Of a DNA stretch of 64,000 bases, positions 1 to 8,305 are shown piece after piece. The DNA is from Flavobacterium sp. 1. GTDB taxonomy: Bacteria > Bacteroidota > Bacteroidia > Flavobacteriales > Flavobacteriaceae. The notes beneath the pieces were generated by a model. That model saw only the letters and a list, made by a program, of their open reading frames with translations. It was not told the DNA's origin and made no database searches. Both the position numbers and the translations under genes were made by a program. Where the stretch lies: contig NZ_PGER01000001.1 of the NCBI RefSeq assembly GCF_002797935.1, positions 1,922,001 through 1,986,000 of the forward strand. The letters run 5' to 3'. Every line of letters begins with the position of its first letter. Positions within the stretch are counted from its first letter, which is position 1.

Positions 1-843
1 TGGAAAAAAGTAACCGATGCCGTTCACGAAAAAGGAGGCAAAATTTTCGCCCAGCTTTGGCATACAGGTCGTGTAGCGCATTCGGCAGATAAAAATGGTG
101 AATTACCCGTTGCTCCATCAGCAATTGCTATTACAGGACAACAACATTTTTCGTCACAAGGACTTGTAGATTATGAAATCCCGAGAGCATTGAGTATAGC
201 TGAAACAAAACAAGTAATTCAAGACTACAAACAAGCTGCCATAAACGCCATTAAAGCAGGTTTTGATGGGGTAGAATTACACGCTGCCACAGGTTATTTG
301 CCCAATCAGTTTTTAGCAGAAAGTTCCAATCTACGTACAGATGAATATGGTGGAAGCATTGAAAATCGCTGTCGCTTTATTCTTGAAGCAATGCAAGAAA
401 TGGTAACTGTCATTGGAGAAGAGAAAGTAGGTATCAAACTATCGCCAAGTCTTCCGTACAATAACATTCTTGAAAGCGATCCACTAGCAACTTACACCTA
501 TTTAATAATGCAGTTGAATAAGCTGCCATTAGCATACATTCACCTAATGAATCCCTTATTTCTTCCCGAAGATGGTTTCGACCAATATGCAAAAGATGTA
601 ATGGGAACCTTCGGAAAATTAACCAAACATTTGGTAATAGCCAATGCAGGATATAATCGTGAAACTGCCGAAGCTGAACTAAACAAAGGAATAGCTAAAA
701 TGATTTCCTTCGGGGTTCCGTTTATTGCCAATCCCGATTTAGTAAAACGTTTTGAACTAAACGCCGCACTCAATGAAGCTGATCGAACCACATTTTACGG
801 AGGTAATGAAAAAGGCTATACCGATTATCCAAGTTTACAATAA
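1..843 (+). CDS. Old Yellow Enzyme family ene-reductase (NADH:flavin oxidoreductase), 5' end outside window
   Basis: The reading frame is open from base 1, so the N-terminal part of the FMN-binding TIM barrel lies before the window; 280 codons remain. Family hallmarks are the AQLWHTGR segment near the visible start, GVELHAATGYLPNQF (substrate-binding loop) and LRTDEYGGSIENR (FMN phosphate region). The family uses FMN and NAD(P)H to reduce activated alkenes, nitro compounds or nitrate esters in the cytosol. In most relatives the His of the substrate-binding pair is followed three residues later by Asn or His; here that position is Thr (H-A-A-T). It is followed 62 bp later by a short-chain dehydrogenase and then a luciferase-like oxidoreductase on the same strand, which looks like a redox or detoxification operon. 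The family call is firm; the substrate is unknown. Confidence 0.93.
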   Translation, partial: WKKVTDAVHEKGGKIFAQLWHTGRVAHSADKNGELPVAPSAIAITGQQHFSSQGLVDYEIPRALSIAETKQVIQDYKQAAINAIKAGFDGVELHAATGYLPNQFLAESSNLRTDEYGGSIENRCRFILEAMQEMVTVIGEEKVGIKLSPSLPYNNILESDPLATYTYLIMQLNKLPLAYIHLMNPLFLPEDGFDQYAKDVMGTFGKLTKHLVIANAGYNRETAEAELNKGIAKMISFGVPFIANPDLVKRFELNAALNEADRTTFYGGNEKGYTDYPSLQ

Positions 844-872
844 ATCAATTCACAAATTGAAAGTAAAATAGA

Positions 873-887
873 CCCTATTAGATAGGG
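873..887. promoter_or_regulatory. Small inverted repeat between the ene-reductase and dehydrogenase genes
   Basis: CCCTAT, a 3-base spacer and ATAGGG form a perfect 6-bp dyad, ending 18 bases before the next start codon. It may be an operator or just a small mRNA hairpin; there is no T-run after it. Function is not shown by the sequence. Confidence 0.25.
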
Positions 888-905
888 ATATAAAAAACAA
901 CAATT

Positions 906-1652
906 ATGACTACATCAACAAATAAAACAGCAATCGTAACAGGAGCTGCAACAGGTATCGGTCGCGCGATTGCCATCCGTTTAGCCAAAGATGGAATTGC
1001 AGTAGCCGTTAATTATGTTGGAGATTCAAAACAAGCCGATGCCGTAGTGAATGAAATTAGAAAAGCTGGTGGTATTGCAAGAGGATTTCCTGCAGATGTG
1101 AGTAACGTATCAGCTATTATAACTCTTTTTGATACTGTAATCCAAGAATTTGGCGGAATCGATATTGTAGTAGCCAATGCAGGAACTGCTATTATGGGGA
1201 TTCCTATTGCTGATGTTACCGAAGCGGACTTTGACCGTATCAATACGGTAAATTATAAAGGAACTTATTTTGTGCTGCAACAAGCTGCCAAACACATTAG
1301 AAATGGGGGACGCATTATTCAGATATCTTCAACAAGTTCGCTTTATCCCGCAGCGGGTCTTGGGATTTATGCTCCCAGTAAAGCAGCCGGGAAAGTGGTT
1401 ACTGAAATTTTGGCTCAGGAACTTGGGCATCGTCAAATATCCGTAAATAGTGTTTTTCCTGGACCAACAAGAACTCCTTTAATGGAAAAAGAAGTTTCAA
1501 AAGAAGAAATGGAACGAATTGCCCAAGGAATGAATTTAGGAAGATTGGGCGAACCAGAGGACATTGCGGGCGCAGTAGCATTTCTTGCAAGTCCTGAAGG
1601 AGCTTGGATAAATGGGCAACAAATTATTGCAAACGGCGGTGGTAGAATATAA
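906..1652 (+). CDS. Short-chain dehydrogenase/reductase (SDR), classical type
   Basis: This 248-residue protein has the length and motifs of a classical SDR. The glycine-rich cofactor motif TGAATGIG lies near residues 12-19, a VANAG motif lies around residue 89, and the catalytic Tyr155 and Lys159 sit in YAPSK, with the active-site Ser stretch just before. It ends with the usual INGQQIIANGG segment. It should be a soluble NAD(P)(H)-dependent oxidoreductase of the FabG-like group; the substrate cannot be told. It sits between an ene-reductase and a luciferase-like monooxygenase with short gaps (62 and 19 bp), so co-transcription is likely. Confidence 0.93.
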   Translation: MTTSTNKTAIVTGAATGIGRAIAIRLAKDGIAVAVNYVGDSKQADAVVNEIRKAGGIARGFPADVSNVSAIITLFDTVIQEFGGIDIVVANAGTAIMGIPIADVTEADFDRINTVNYKGTYFVLQQAAKHIRNGGRIIQISSTSSLYPAAGLGIYAPSKAAGKVVTEILAQELGHRQISVNSVFPGPTRTPLMEKEVSKEEMERIAQGMNLGRLGEPEDIAGAVAFLASPEGAWINGQQIIANGGGRI

Positions 1653-1671
1653 CTTTTAACAAAAAAGCACT

Positions 1672-2685
1672 ATGGAAATTGGAATAGACAGTTTTGCATC
1701 AGGCACCATTCAAAAAGCTATTGATGGAGCAAATATATTAGAAGAATTATTGACCAGAATAGAACAAGCGGATCAAGCTGGTTTGGCAATATTTGGAATT
1801 GGAGAACACCATCGCCGTGAATTTTTTGATTCGTCACCAGCCATAATTTTGGCAGCCGCAGCCGCCAGAACTAAAAAAATAAAGCTAACCAGTGCAGTTA
1901 CTGTTTTGAGTGCTGCCGATCCAGTTCGAGTTTTTCAAGAATTTGCCACACTTGACCTCATTTCGAGAGGAAGAACAGAATTAGTGGTAGGTCGTGGCTC
2001 GTTTACAGAATCATTTCCATTGTTCGGATTCAATCTTCAGGATTATGATGCACTTTTTTTGGAAAAGTTGGAATTGTTAATCCAAATACAAAATAATGAA
2101 AAGGTAAACTGGTCTGGAAAATTCAGAACTCCTTTAGTCAATCAGCCTATATATCCAAGACCATTTCAGGATCAAATGCCTTTATGGATTGGTGTTGGGG
2201 GAACTCCAGAATCCTTTGTAAGAGCTGGAAAATTAGGATTGCCACTAATGGTTGCCATCATCGGAGGAGAAACAAGACGTTTTCGAGGCTTGGTCGATAT
2301 GTATAGAAAAGCAGGAAAACAAGCAGGACATTCACCAGAAAAATTAAAAGTGGGTGTACATTCATTAGGTTATGTAGCCAATAGCAAGAGTAAGGCATTA
2401 TCTGATTATTATCCTGGCTATGCCGAAACCTTTACCCGAATGGGAAGAGAAAGAGGTTGCCCCCCCATTACACCTGCCCATTTTAATGCTCAAGTGGGCA
2501 GGAATGGTGCATTATTAGTTGGTGAACCCGATGAAATAGCCGATAAAATAATGCGTTTCAGTGAGGATTTAGGAGGCGTTTCCAGATTTACTTTCCAAAT
2601 GGACAATGCAGGTTTAACACATTCACAATTAATGGAATCCATTGAATTAATTGGAAGTAAAGTTATTCCAATAATTAATTCTTAA
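1672..2685 (+). CDS. Luciferase-like (LLM class) flavin-dependent oxidoreductase
   Basis: The 337-residue protein has the bacterial-luciferase-like TIM barrel layout. Near the N-terminus it has GIGEHHRREFFDSSPAII, then a VTVLSAADPVRVFQEFATLD segment and the RTELVVGRGSF motif that contacts FMN. In the C-terminal third it has LLVGEPDEIADKI, typical of the family. These proteins are FMN-dependent monooxygenases or reductases acting on diverse small molecules, often encoded beside ene-reductases and SDRs as here. It starts 19 bp after the dehydrogenase and is probably the last gene of the operon. The substrate is unknown. Confidence 0.92.
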   Translation: MEIGIDSFASGTIQKAIDGANILEELLTRIEQADQAGLAIFGIGEHHRREFFDSSPAIILAAAAARTKKIKLTSAVTVLSAADPVRVFQEFATLDLISRGRTELVVGRGSFTESFPLFGFNLQDYDALFLEKLELLIQIQNNEKVNWSGKFRTPLVNQPIYPRPFQDQMPLWIGVGGTPESFVRAGKLGLPLMVAIIGGETRRFRGLVDMYRKAGKQAGHSPEKLKVGVHSLGYVANSKSKALSDYYPGYAETFTRMGRERGCPPITPAHFNAQVGRNGALLVGEPDEIADKIMRFSEDLGGVSRFTFQMDNAGLTHSQLMESIELIGSKVIPIINS

Positions 2686-2692
2686 AAATGAT

Positions 2693-2729
2693 ATGTCTGA
2701 TATCGAACTCTTTTGTTTGTGTCAGACAT
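2693..2729. terminator. Weak hairpin after the redox operon
   Basis: ATGTCTGA and TCAGACAT form a perfect 8-bp stem around a 21-base loop, 7 bases after the luciferase-like gene. There is no following T-run, so it is at best a weak terminator or an mRNA 3'-end hairpin. Confidence 0.3.
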
Positions 2730-2794
2730 TCACTATTCAATATAAATTGAATTTGTAAAAGCCAAATATTGCTTAATAACTTTTTAAAATCACT

Positions 2795-3700
2795 ATGAAA
2801 AATCACTACAAAAAAACAATACAAATACTTGTACTTTCTTTATTTTCAATCTCTTCTATAATGGGGCAATCTTCAGTTTTTAAAAAACGAAGTTCTTACC
2901 AAAGGCTTTCAGATATATGGGAATTAGATCCAGAAACCAATAAGGAAACCTTTTTGATAACGACCTATAAACCAGTTTATACTTTACCATTTCGATTTTC
3001 GAGCCATAGGCGTGAAGTTCCTTTTGTAGTGCCTGTTGACGAAGTTCCAACCGATAAACCAATTGAATTAGACAATATGGAAGCTACAATACAATTAAGT
3101 TTCAAAGCTAAAATAGCTCATAATATCATTGGGAAAGGCGATTTATGGCTGGCATACACTCAAAAATCTTTTTGGCAGGTCTATAATGTCGAATTTTCAA
3201 GACCTTTTAGAGAAACCAATTATGAACCTGAACTGATCTTTAACTATCCTATAAAATATAATTTTTTAGGATTAAAGACCAGAATGATTGGGTTTGCCTT
3301 TAACCATCAATCAAATGGTCGAGAAGGTAAACAGTTTTCCCGCAGCTGGAATCGATTTATTATGCATGCTGGCTTTGAGGACAAGGATTGGAGTTTGGTC
3401 TTTAGAACCTGGGTAGCCGCTGAAATTAATGAAAATCCAGATATTAAAAATTATATGGGTAGAGCGGATGCTACTTTTAATTATAGATTAAACAAACATT
3501 TATTGACATTACGCGCACAGCATTCTTTAAGAACTGGAGATGACAATCACGGAAATATTGAACTGGACTGGGCTTTTCCTATATACGGAAACTTAACCGG
3601 CTACGGACAGTTTTTTCACGGATACGGAGATGCTATGATCGATTATAATCAAATACATACTATTGCTGGTATTGGGATTGTATTTGCAGGAACTTTATAA
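2795..3700 (+). CDS. pldA: Outer membrane phospholipase A (OMPLA)
   Basis: The product is 301 residues with an N-terminal signal peptide ending near MGQSS. The family signature FNHQSNGR carries the catalytic His171 and Ser173 pair (His142/Ser144 of E. coli OMPLA), followed by the SRSWNR segment. The rest alternates short polar and aromatic stretches as expected for a 12-strand outer-membrane barrel. The enzyme hydrolyses phospholipids that reach the outer leaflet of the outer membrane. It stands alone: 109 bp after the redox operon and before a decayed gene. It has no evident link to the polysaccharide genes. Confidence 0.9.
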   Translation: MKNHYKKTIQILVLSLFSISSIMGQSSVFKKRSSYQRLSDIWELDPETNKETFLITTYKPVYTLPFRFSSHRREVPFVVPVDEVPTDKPIELDNMEATIQLSFKAKIAHNIIGKGDLWLAYTQKSFWQVYNVEFSRPFRETNYEPELIFNYPIKYNFLGLKTRMIGFAFNHQSNGREGKQFSRSWNRFIMHAGFEDKDWSLVFRTWVAAEINENPDIKNYMGRADATFNYRLNKHLLTLRAQHSLRTGDDNHGNIELDWAFPIYGNLTGYGQFFHGYGDAMIDYNQIHTIAGIGIVFAGTL

Positions 3701-3728
3701 ATTAATAAAAAAGATCTTTTAATATTTA

Positions 3729-4723
3729 ATGACTATAATTCAAAATTACAAATACTTAAGTCCTTTCGAAATCTTGATTTCTTTTCATAAATTAATCGAA
3801 GGATTGGAACAAACAGCAGTATCCGATATTAACTATAAATCTAATTATGCCAAGGAATTATTGAATAAATAAAAGACAAACCTGAATTGATAACATGGTA
3901 TTGATAATTTGGATATAATCGAAAATAATCAGGAATTAATAAAGTATTTACTAGCCGATTTATTTCCCACAGCATTGACTCATGATGAAATAAAAGCAGT
4001 AACATTCCCTTTTTACGACATTACATTTAATTATTCCGAACGATTAAAAAAAAATTAAATGATGTCAGAGTAACATTTGATATGAGCATTCGAGACATAG
4101 ATGAACATCAGTTTTATATAATGAACTGTACACTCATATTGAATGCGTATTACAATCAAAATGTTGATTTTGGGAAACCCTTATTTTATGATATTCCAGA
4201 CAAAAATGGTATCATTAAGCATTATAGAATATTGTATAATGCTGACTTTCTTGAAATATATCCAACTGAAAATACCCGATTTTTAACCCAATCAGAAATT
4301 GAAGAATTAATCGATAATTATGACAACATCGATTTATGGAAAAAAGCATTTCCTGAAAATTCTTGGTATTTAAAAGGATTTTCCATAATATCATTGGTAG
4401 ATGTAACTGTAAAAAGTGCCGTTTCCAATCTAAAATCAAACCTATTTAAAAAAAATACAGAAAAATCAAAACTGAATGATAGTTTCGAATCTATTTTTAG
4501 ATCCGTGCTAAAAATTCCAGATTTAAAAATTGGTTTAACTTTTTATGATGAAGAAGAAGCCAGTTTTGTAACACCTCCTTTCAATGAGAGTAAATCAAAA
4601 AGCTTTTTATTATTGGATGTTCAGGAAGCCGATTGTAAAAATGCGCTTTGTAGTTGTTCTTATGAAAGTTTGAATGAATTACCCCAAGGCAGAGCCTCGA
4701 GGAATTCAACTGATTCAATATAA
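3729..4723 (+). pseudogene. Decayed GAF-domain-type flavobacterial protein, several frameshifts and truncated
   Basis: One protein can be followed through three frames. It begins MTIIQNYKYLSPFEILISFH at 3729 and runs to ELLNK, where a stop intervenes. It continues as IKDKPELI in another frame near 3870, then DNLDIIENNQELIKYLLADL from about 3900. The frame changes again in an A-run near 4050 to LNDVRVTFDM, and then stays open from 4082 to 4723. From memory this resembles a conserved flavobacterial GAF-domain-containing protein that is considerably longer. The similarity stops around NALCSCSYESLNE and the last codons look unrelated. At least three frameshifts and a lost 3' end make a functional product unlikely. 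The open stretch 4082-4723 (213 codons) could still be translated as a fragment. Confidence 0.7.
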
Positions 4724-4761
4724 TGACCAAAAATCATAACTATTTCAATATAAATATAAAT

Positions 4762-5556
4762 CTAAATTTCATTTGAAGGTTTTCCTATAGTTGCCAATAT
4801 ACCTCCATCTACGTAAAGAATGTGACCGTTAACAAAATCACTTGCTTTAGAGCTCAAGAAAATAGCGGCTCCTTGTAAATCGTCAGGATCTCCCCAGCGG
4901 CCAGCTGGAGTTCTTCCCATAATAAATTCGTTGAAAGGATGTCCATCTACTCTAATTGGAGCTGTTTGGCTTGTGGCAAAATAGCCTGGCCCAATTCCAT
5001 TTGTTTGAATATTGAATTTAGCCCATTCCGTAGCCATATTTTTGGTCAACATTTTAAGTCCCCCTTTAGCGGCAGCATAGGCACTTACGGAGTCTCTCCC
5101 CAATTCACTCATCATGGAGCAGATGTTTATGATTTTTCCTCCTCCACGTTGAATCATACCTTTGGCAACATTTTTTGAAACAATAAAAGGGCTAATTAAA
5201 TCTACTTTGATTACCGCCGCAAAATCTTCGACTTCCATTTCAATAATCGGAGTTCTTTTTATAATTCCAGCATTGTTAATCAAGATATCAATTGGACCCA
5301 CTTCGTCCTCTATTTTGGTAATGTTTGCAATTACGGCAGCTTCATCTGTAACATCAAATATGTATCCATAGGCTTCAATTCCTACAGATTTGTATTCAGC
5401 AACTGCATTGTCCACCGCTTCTTGTGATGAACGATCATTTACAACAATTTTAGCACCTGCATGTCCAAGTCCTTTGGCCATAGCCATTCCTAATCCGTGA
5501 ACGCCACCGGTAATTAAAGCTGTTTTACCTGTTAAATCAAATAAGTTTATCGACAT
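4762..5556 (-). CDS. kduD: KduD-type 2-dehydro-3-deoxy-D-gluconate 5-dehydrogenase (SDR family)
   Basis: This is a 264-residue classical SDR: TGGVHGLGMA cofactor loop near the N-terminus, INNAG motif, catalytic Tyr160 and Lys164 in YAAAK, and the C-terminal NGHILYVDGG segment. KduD interconverts 2,5-diketo-3-deoxygluconate and KDG, the second cytosolic step after unsaturated uronates open spontaneously. The assignment over other gluconate dehydrogenases rests on its position 18 bp downstream of kduI in the same direction. An upstream in-frame ATG (5562) exists; I prefer the third codon, which gives MSINLFDLTGK as in relatives. It is probably controlled by the LacI-type operator upstream of kduI. 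Confidence 0.9.
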   Translation of the reverse strand: MSINLFDLTGKTALITGGVHGLGMAMAKGLGHAGAKIVVNDRSSQEAVDNAVAEYKSVGIEAYGYIFDVTDEAAVIANITKIEDEVGPIDILINNAGIIKRTPIIEMEVEDFAAVIKVDLISPFIVSKNVAKGMIQRGGGKIINICSMMSELGRDSVSAYAAAKGGLKMLTKNMATEWAKFNIQTNGIGPGYFATSQTAPIRVDGHPFNEFIMGRTPAGRWGDPDDLQGAAIFLSSKASDFVNGHILYVDGGILATIGKPSNEI

Positions 5557-5574
5557 AAGCATTTATTTTAAAGT

Positions 5575-6417
5575 TTATTTTAATTCATTTATTTTACAAA
5601 AATCCATATCGCCATAATCTAAGTTCTCACCGGCCATCCCCCAGATAAAGGTATAATTGCTTGTTCCTGAACCCGAATGTATCGACCACGGGGGAGAAAT
5701 AACGGCCTGATTATTTCCCATCCAAATGTGTCTCGTTTCTTGTGGTTCACCCATAAAATGACATACTGCCTGATCTTCGGGAATCTCAAAATAAAAATAA
5801 ACCTCCATTCGTCTATCATGCACGTGAGCCGGCATGGTATTCCAAACACTTCCGGATTTTAATTCCGTCATTCCCATTTGAACCTGACAGGTTTCCGCCA
5901 CGCTGTTGACTATTAACTTTTTTATTGTTCTTGCATTTGCAGTCTCCATTGAACCTAGCTCCACAACTTCCGCATCATTTTTACTTATTTTTTTAGTTGG
6001 AAACACTTTGTGTGCTGGTGCCGAATTCAAATAAAATTTAGCTGGATTCGTAGCATCGTCGCTATCAAAAATCACTTCTTGATGGGAACGCCCTACATAT
6101 AACGCTTCTTTATAATCCAATTCAAATAGTTCTCCATCAACCAAAACAGAACCGCTGCCTCCGACATTAATAATCCCCAATTCTCTTCTATCCAAAAAAC
6201 AATCTGATTTCAAAGCTTCAAAAGTTTCCAGTTTCAAAGAAAAATCAGTTGGGACAACACCACCAACAATAAAACGGTCATAATGAGTATAGACCAGATT
6301 TATGGAATTGTTTTCCATTAAATTCTCAATCAAAAATTCTTCCCTCAATCTAACCGTATCAAAACTTTTAACTTCTTTTGGAGAAGCTGCATACCGTACA
6401 TTAAAATTATTTTTCAT
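5575..6417 (-). CDS. kduI: 5-dehydro-4-deoxy-D-glucuronate isomerase (4-deoxy-L-threo-5-hexosulose-uronate ketol-isomerase)
   Basis: The protein is about 280 residues, the usual KduI length, with start MKNNFNVRYAASP chosen over two upstream ATGs (6432 and 6420). The cupin metal site is complete: His198 and His200 in HVHDRRME, Glu205, and His247 in PPWSIHSGSG, matching His196/His198/Glu203/His245 of the E. coli enzyme. It isomerises the open form of the unsaturated uronate released by lyases and GH88 to 2,5-diketo-3-deoxygluconate in the cytosol. It is the first gene of a two-gene operon with kduD. The promoter at about 6484-6513 overlaps a perfect palindrome, so repression by the divergent LacI-type protein and release by a uronate metabolite is the natural model. 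Confidence 0.96.
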   Translation of the reverse strand: MKNNFNVRYAASPKEVKSFDTVRLREEFLIENLMENNSINLVYTHYDRFIVGGVVPTDFSLKLETFEALKSDCFLDRRELGIINVGGSGSVLVDGELFELDYKEALYVGRSHQEVIFDSDDATNPAKFYLNSAPAHKVFPTKKISKNDAEVVELGSMETANARTIKKLIVNSVAETCQVQMGMTELKSGSVWNTMPAHVHDRRMEVYFYFEIPEDQAVCHFMGEPQETRHIWMGNNQAVISPPWSIHSGSGTSNYTFIWGMAGENLDYGDMDFCKINELK

Positions 6418-6483
6418 CATAATATTTATCAAGTACTATTTACTTTTTTAGATCTAAAAACTTCCAAAAATCGAAATTTTTGT

Positions 6484-6513
6484 CAAAAGTAATATTTATT
6501 TTTTAAAATACAA
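6484..6513 (-). promoter_or_regulatory. Bacteroidota promoter for kduI-kduD
   Basis: On the - strand there is TACTTTTG (bases 6484-6491), matching the -7 consensus TAnnTTTG, preceded after 19 bases by TTG (6511-6513) as the -33 element. Transcription would begin about 60 bases before the preferred kduI start. The -33 element lies inside the palindrome at 6501-6530, so a repressor bound there would block the promoter. Confidence 0.6.
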
Positions 6514-6530
6514 TCGATTGTATTTTAAAA
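6501..6530. promoter_or_regulatory. LacI-type operator: perfect 30-bp palindrome
   Basis: Bases 6501-6530 are a perfect inverted repeat centred on CG (between 6515 and 6516), with core ACAATCGATTGT flanked by TTTTAAAAT arms. A central CpG in a 12-20 bp dyad is typical of LacI-family operators. It lies between kduI and the divergent lacI-type gene. On the + strand a second TAnnTTTG (6535-6542) follows it, so it may control both directions. Confidence 0.65.
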
Positions 6531-6747
6531 TTTGTATTTTTGTTTTATAACAGATATCATTTCAACACATAAAATTTTTATAAAGAAGTATTCTTCACAT
6601 GGACATTCATAACATCACAATTCCTTGAAATATTGATAAAAATTTAATATTAAAAAAGCTATTCCAACAGAATAAAACTATTTTTGCAATAATTAATTTA
6701 CTTGTCAATGAGTAAATAAAAATCATAATTCAACGCTTGAGGTCACA

Positions 6748-7773
6748 ATGGAGAACAGTAAAATAACAATACATGACATTGCTAGAGAATTAAACATTGA
6801 CAGTTCCACTGTTTCAAGAGCTTTAAGCAATAATCCCAGAGTAACCCAAAAAACGAAAGACAAGGTAAATGCCAAAGCTTTGGAACTTGGATACCAAAGG
6901 AACCTCTTAGCTTCAAGTTTACGCAACAACAAAACCAACACCATTGGTGTTATCGTTCCCAGAATATCGCGTCATTTCTTTTCGTCTGCGATTGCCGGCA
7001 TTGAAGAAACTGCCTATGAAGCAGGATACAATGTCACAATTTCTCAATCATTGGAACAATTGGAAAGAGAACAGAAAATAGCACATACATTTTTAGCAAA
7101 CAGAGTTGATGGTGTTTTAATTTCGGTGTCTATGGAAACCAAAGACAACGATTATTTGAAATTTTTTAAAAACAGTGGCACTCCATTGGTGTTTTTCGAC
7201 AGGCATATAGAAATGCCGGACAACAGCAATGTGCTTATCGATGATTTTCTGGGAGGCTTTGAGGCTACGGAACATCTTATTTTACAAGGATGCAAAAAAA
7301 TTGCTCATTTCTCAGGTCCTCAAGAATTGGAAATTTACAAAAATCGATTCTATGGATATAAGGCTGCTTTAAAAAAACATGATATTCCCTTAGATCAAAA
7401 TTTAATTATCAGCTCAAAACTAATGGAAGCTGACGGCATTGAAAGCGCAAAAAAAATACTTTCCTTAAATGTTTCCATAGACGCTATCTTTTCTTCCAAT
7501 GATACTGCAGCTATTAGCGCTTTGCAATATCTAAAAGAACAAGGCATTAGGATTCCGAAAGACATAGCAATTGTGGGTTTTAGTAACGAACCTATCTCAT
7601 CTGTCATAGAACCATCACTTACCACTATTGACCAACCTGGGTTTGAGATGGGAAAAATTGCAACCAATTTACTGCTGAAACAAATTAAGGACAAACAAGT
7701 ACATAACAGTCCTGAAACTATAATTTTGAAACCAATTTTAATCAAAAGAAATTCTTCAAAAAGACTTGGTTAA
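6748..7773 (+). CDS. LacI family transcriptional regulator, probable uronate repressor
   Basis: The 341-residue protein has the LacI layout. An N-terminal helix-turn-helix (TIHDIARELNIDSSTVSRAL, residues about 6-25) and hinge are followed by a periplasmic-binding-like ligand domain (TIGVIVPRISRHFF, VDGVLISV, IVGFSNEPISSVIEPSLTTI). It is divergent from kduI, 330 bp away, with a CG-centred palindrome between, so it likely senses a uronate breakdown intermediate such as KDG and represses kduI-kduD. It may also regulate itself. A GH95 pseudogene and the + strand glycosidase series follow, so it could reach those too, but their promoters carry a different motif. Helix 2 of the DNA reader (STVSRAL) is canonical. 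Confidence 0.93.
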   Translation: MENSKITIHDIARELNIDSSTVSRALSNNPRVTQKTKDKVNAKALELGYQRNLLASSLRNNKTNTIGVIVPRISRHFFSSAIAGIEETAYEAGYNVTISQSLEQLEREQKIAHTFLANRVDGVLISVSMETKDNDYLKFFKNSGTPLVFFDRHIEMPDNSNVLIDDFLGGFEATEHLILQGCKKIAHFSGPQELEIYKNRFYGYKAALKKHDIPLDQNLIISSKLMEADGIESAKKILSLNVSIDAIFSSNDTAAISALQYLKEQGIRIPKDIAIVGFSNEPISSVIEPSLTTIDQPGFEMGKIATNLLLKQIKDKQVHNSPETIILKPILIKRNSSKRLG

Positions 7774-7813
7774 TGTCTCTTTTACAAATAAAAGCTATCC
7801 TGAAATAGTAAAT

Positions 7814-7862
7814 TTTAACAAACAGTTCAGAATAGTATTCTTATAATTAAAATATACTTTTG
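7814..7862 (+). promoter_or_regulatory. Shared-motif promoter 1 (GH95 relic and GH42)
   Basis: TTTAACAAAC starts at 7814, GTTCAGAATAGT ends at 7836, then 18 bases, then TACTTTTG (7855-7862), a TAnnTTTG box at -7. The same arrangement, with the same 18-base spacing, recurs at 10458-10506 and 16362-16399. Transcription would start just before the GH95 relic and run on to the GH42 gene. Confidence 0.6.
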
Positions 7863-7882
7863 AAATTAATTTAATAAAAAAT

Positions 7883-8252
7883 ATGTTTTTTAACAAATTC
7901 GATTTTTTAAAATCCCAAATAATATCATTTACCATTTCACAAGTCCTATTCATTAATTTTTGTGAAGTACAAAACAAGAGCAATTTAAATGCTCAAGATC
8001 TAAAAATTATAATACAGTAAACCTCTCCAGAAGTGGGTCGAAGCTTTGCCAGTAGAAAATGGTAAAAAAGGACTTAAAGCAAGAGATGGATTTGAAATAA
8101 ATATGGATTGGAACAACCAATAACTCAACAGTGCCTCCATTAAATCATTAAACGGTACTGAATGTATAATTCATACCAGCGTCCCAATAAAAAATCATGA
8201 ATTCGGATATTGTTTCCCAGAAAACGGCAAATGGTTTCCAAATTTCATTTAA
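7883..8252 (+). pseudogene. GH95 glycosidase relic with a large internal deletion
   Basis: The relic begins with a signal-peptide-like stretch. After a frameshift near 8010 it reads KWVEALPVENGKKG, which matches the GH95 N-terminus (the intact copy at 29430-31850 has QWVEALPVGNGQIG). It then jumps directly to LKARDGFEINMDW and IKSLNGTEC, which correspond to the C-terminal end of GH95 proteins (VKGLRARGGFGIDVIW in the intact copy). About 670 codons of the catalytic core are therefore missing. An internal stop follows NNQ near 8120. It keeps a good promoter, so it now acts at most as leader RNA for the GH42 gene. Confidence 0.8.
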
Positions 8253-8305
8253 AACAATTAAAGACAGAAGCCAATCAATTAACCAAATTATAAAATATAT
8301 CTATT

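Noticed and set aside
4762..5556. Calling the SDR next to kduI a FabG or gluconate 5-dehydrogenase
   Set aside because: Sequence alone allows it, but tight coupling to kduI and a uronate PUL makes KduD the better call.
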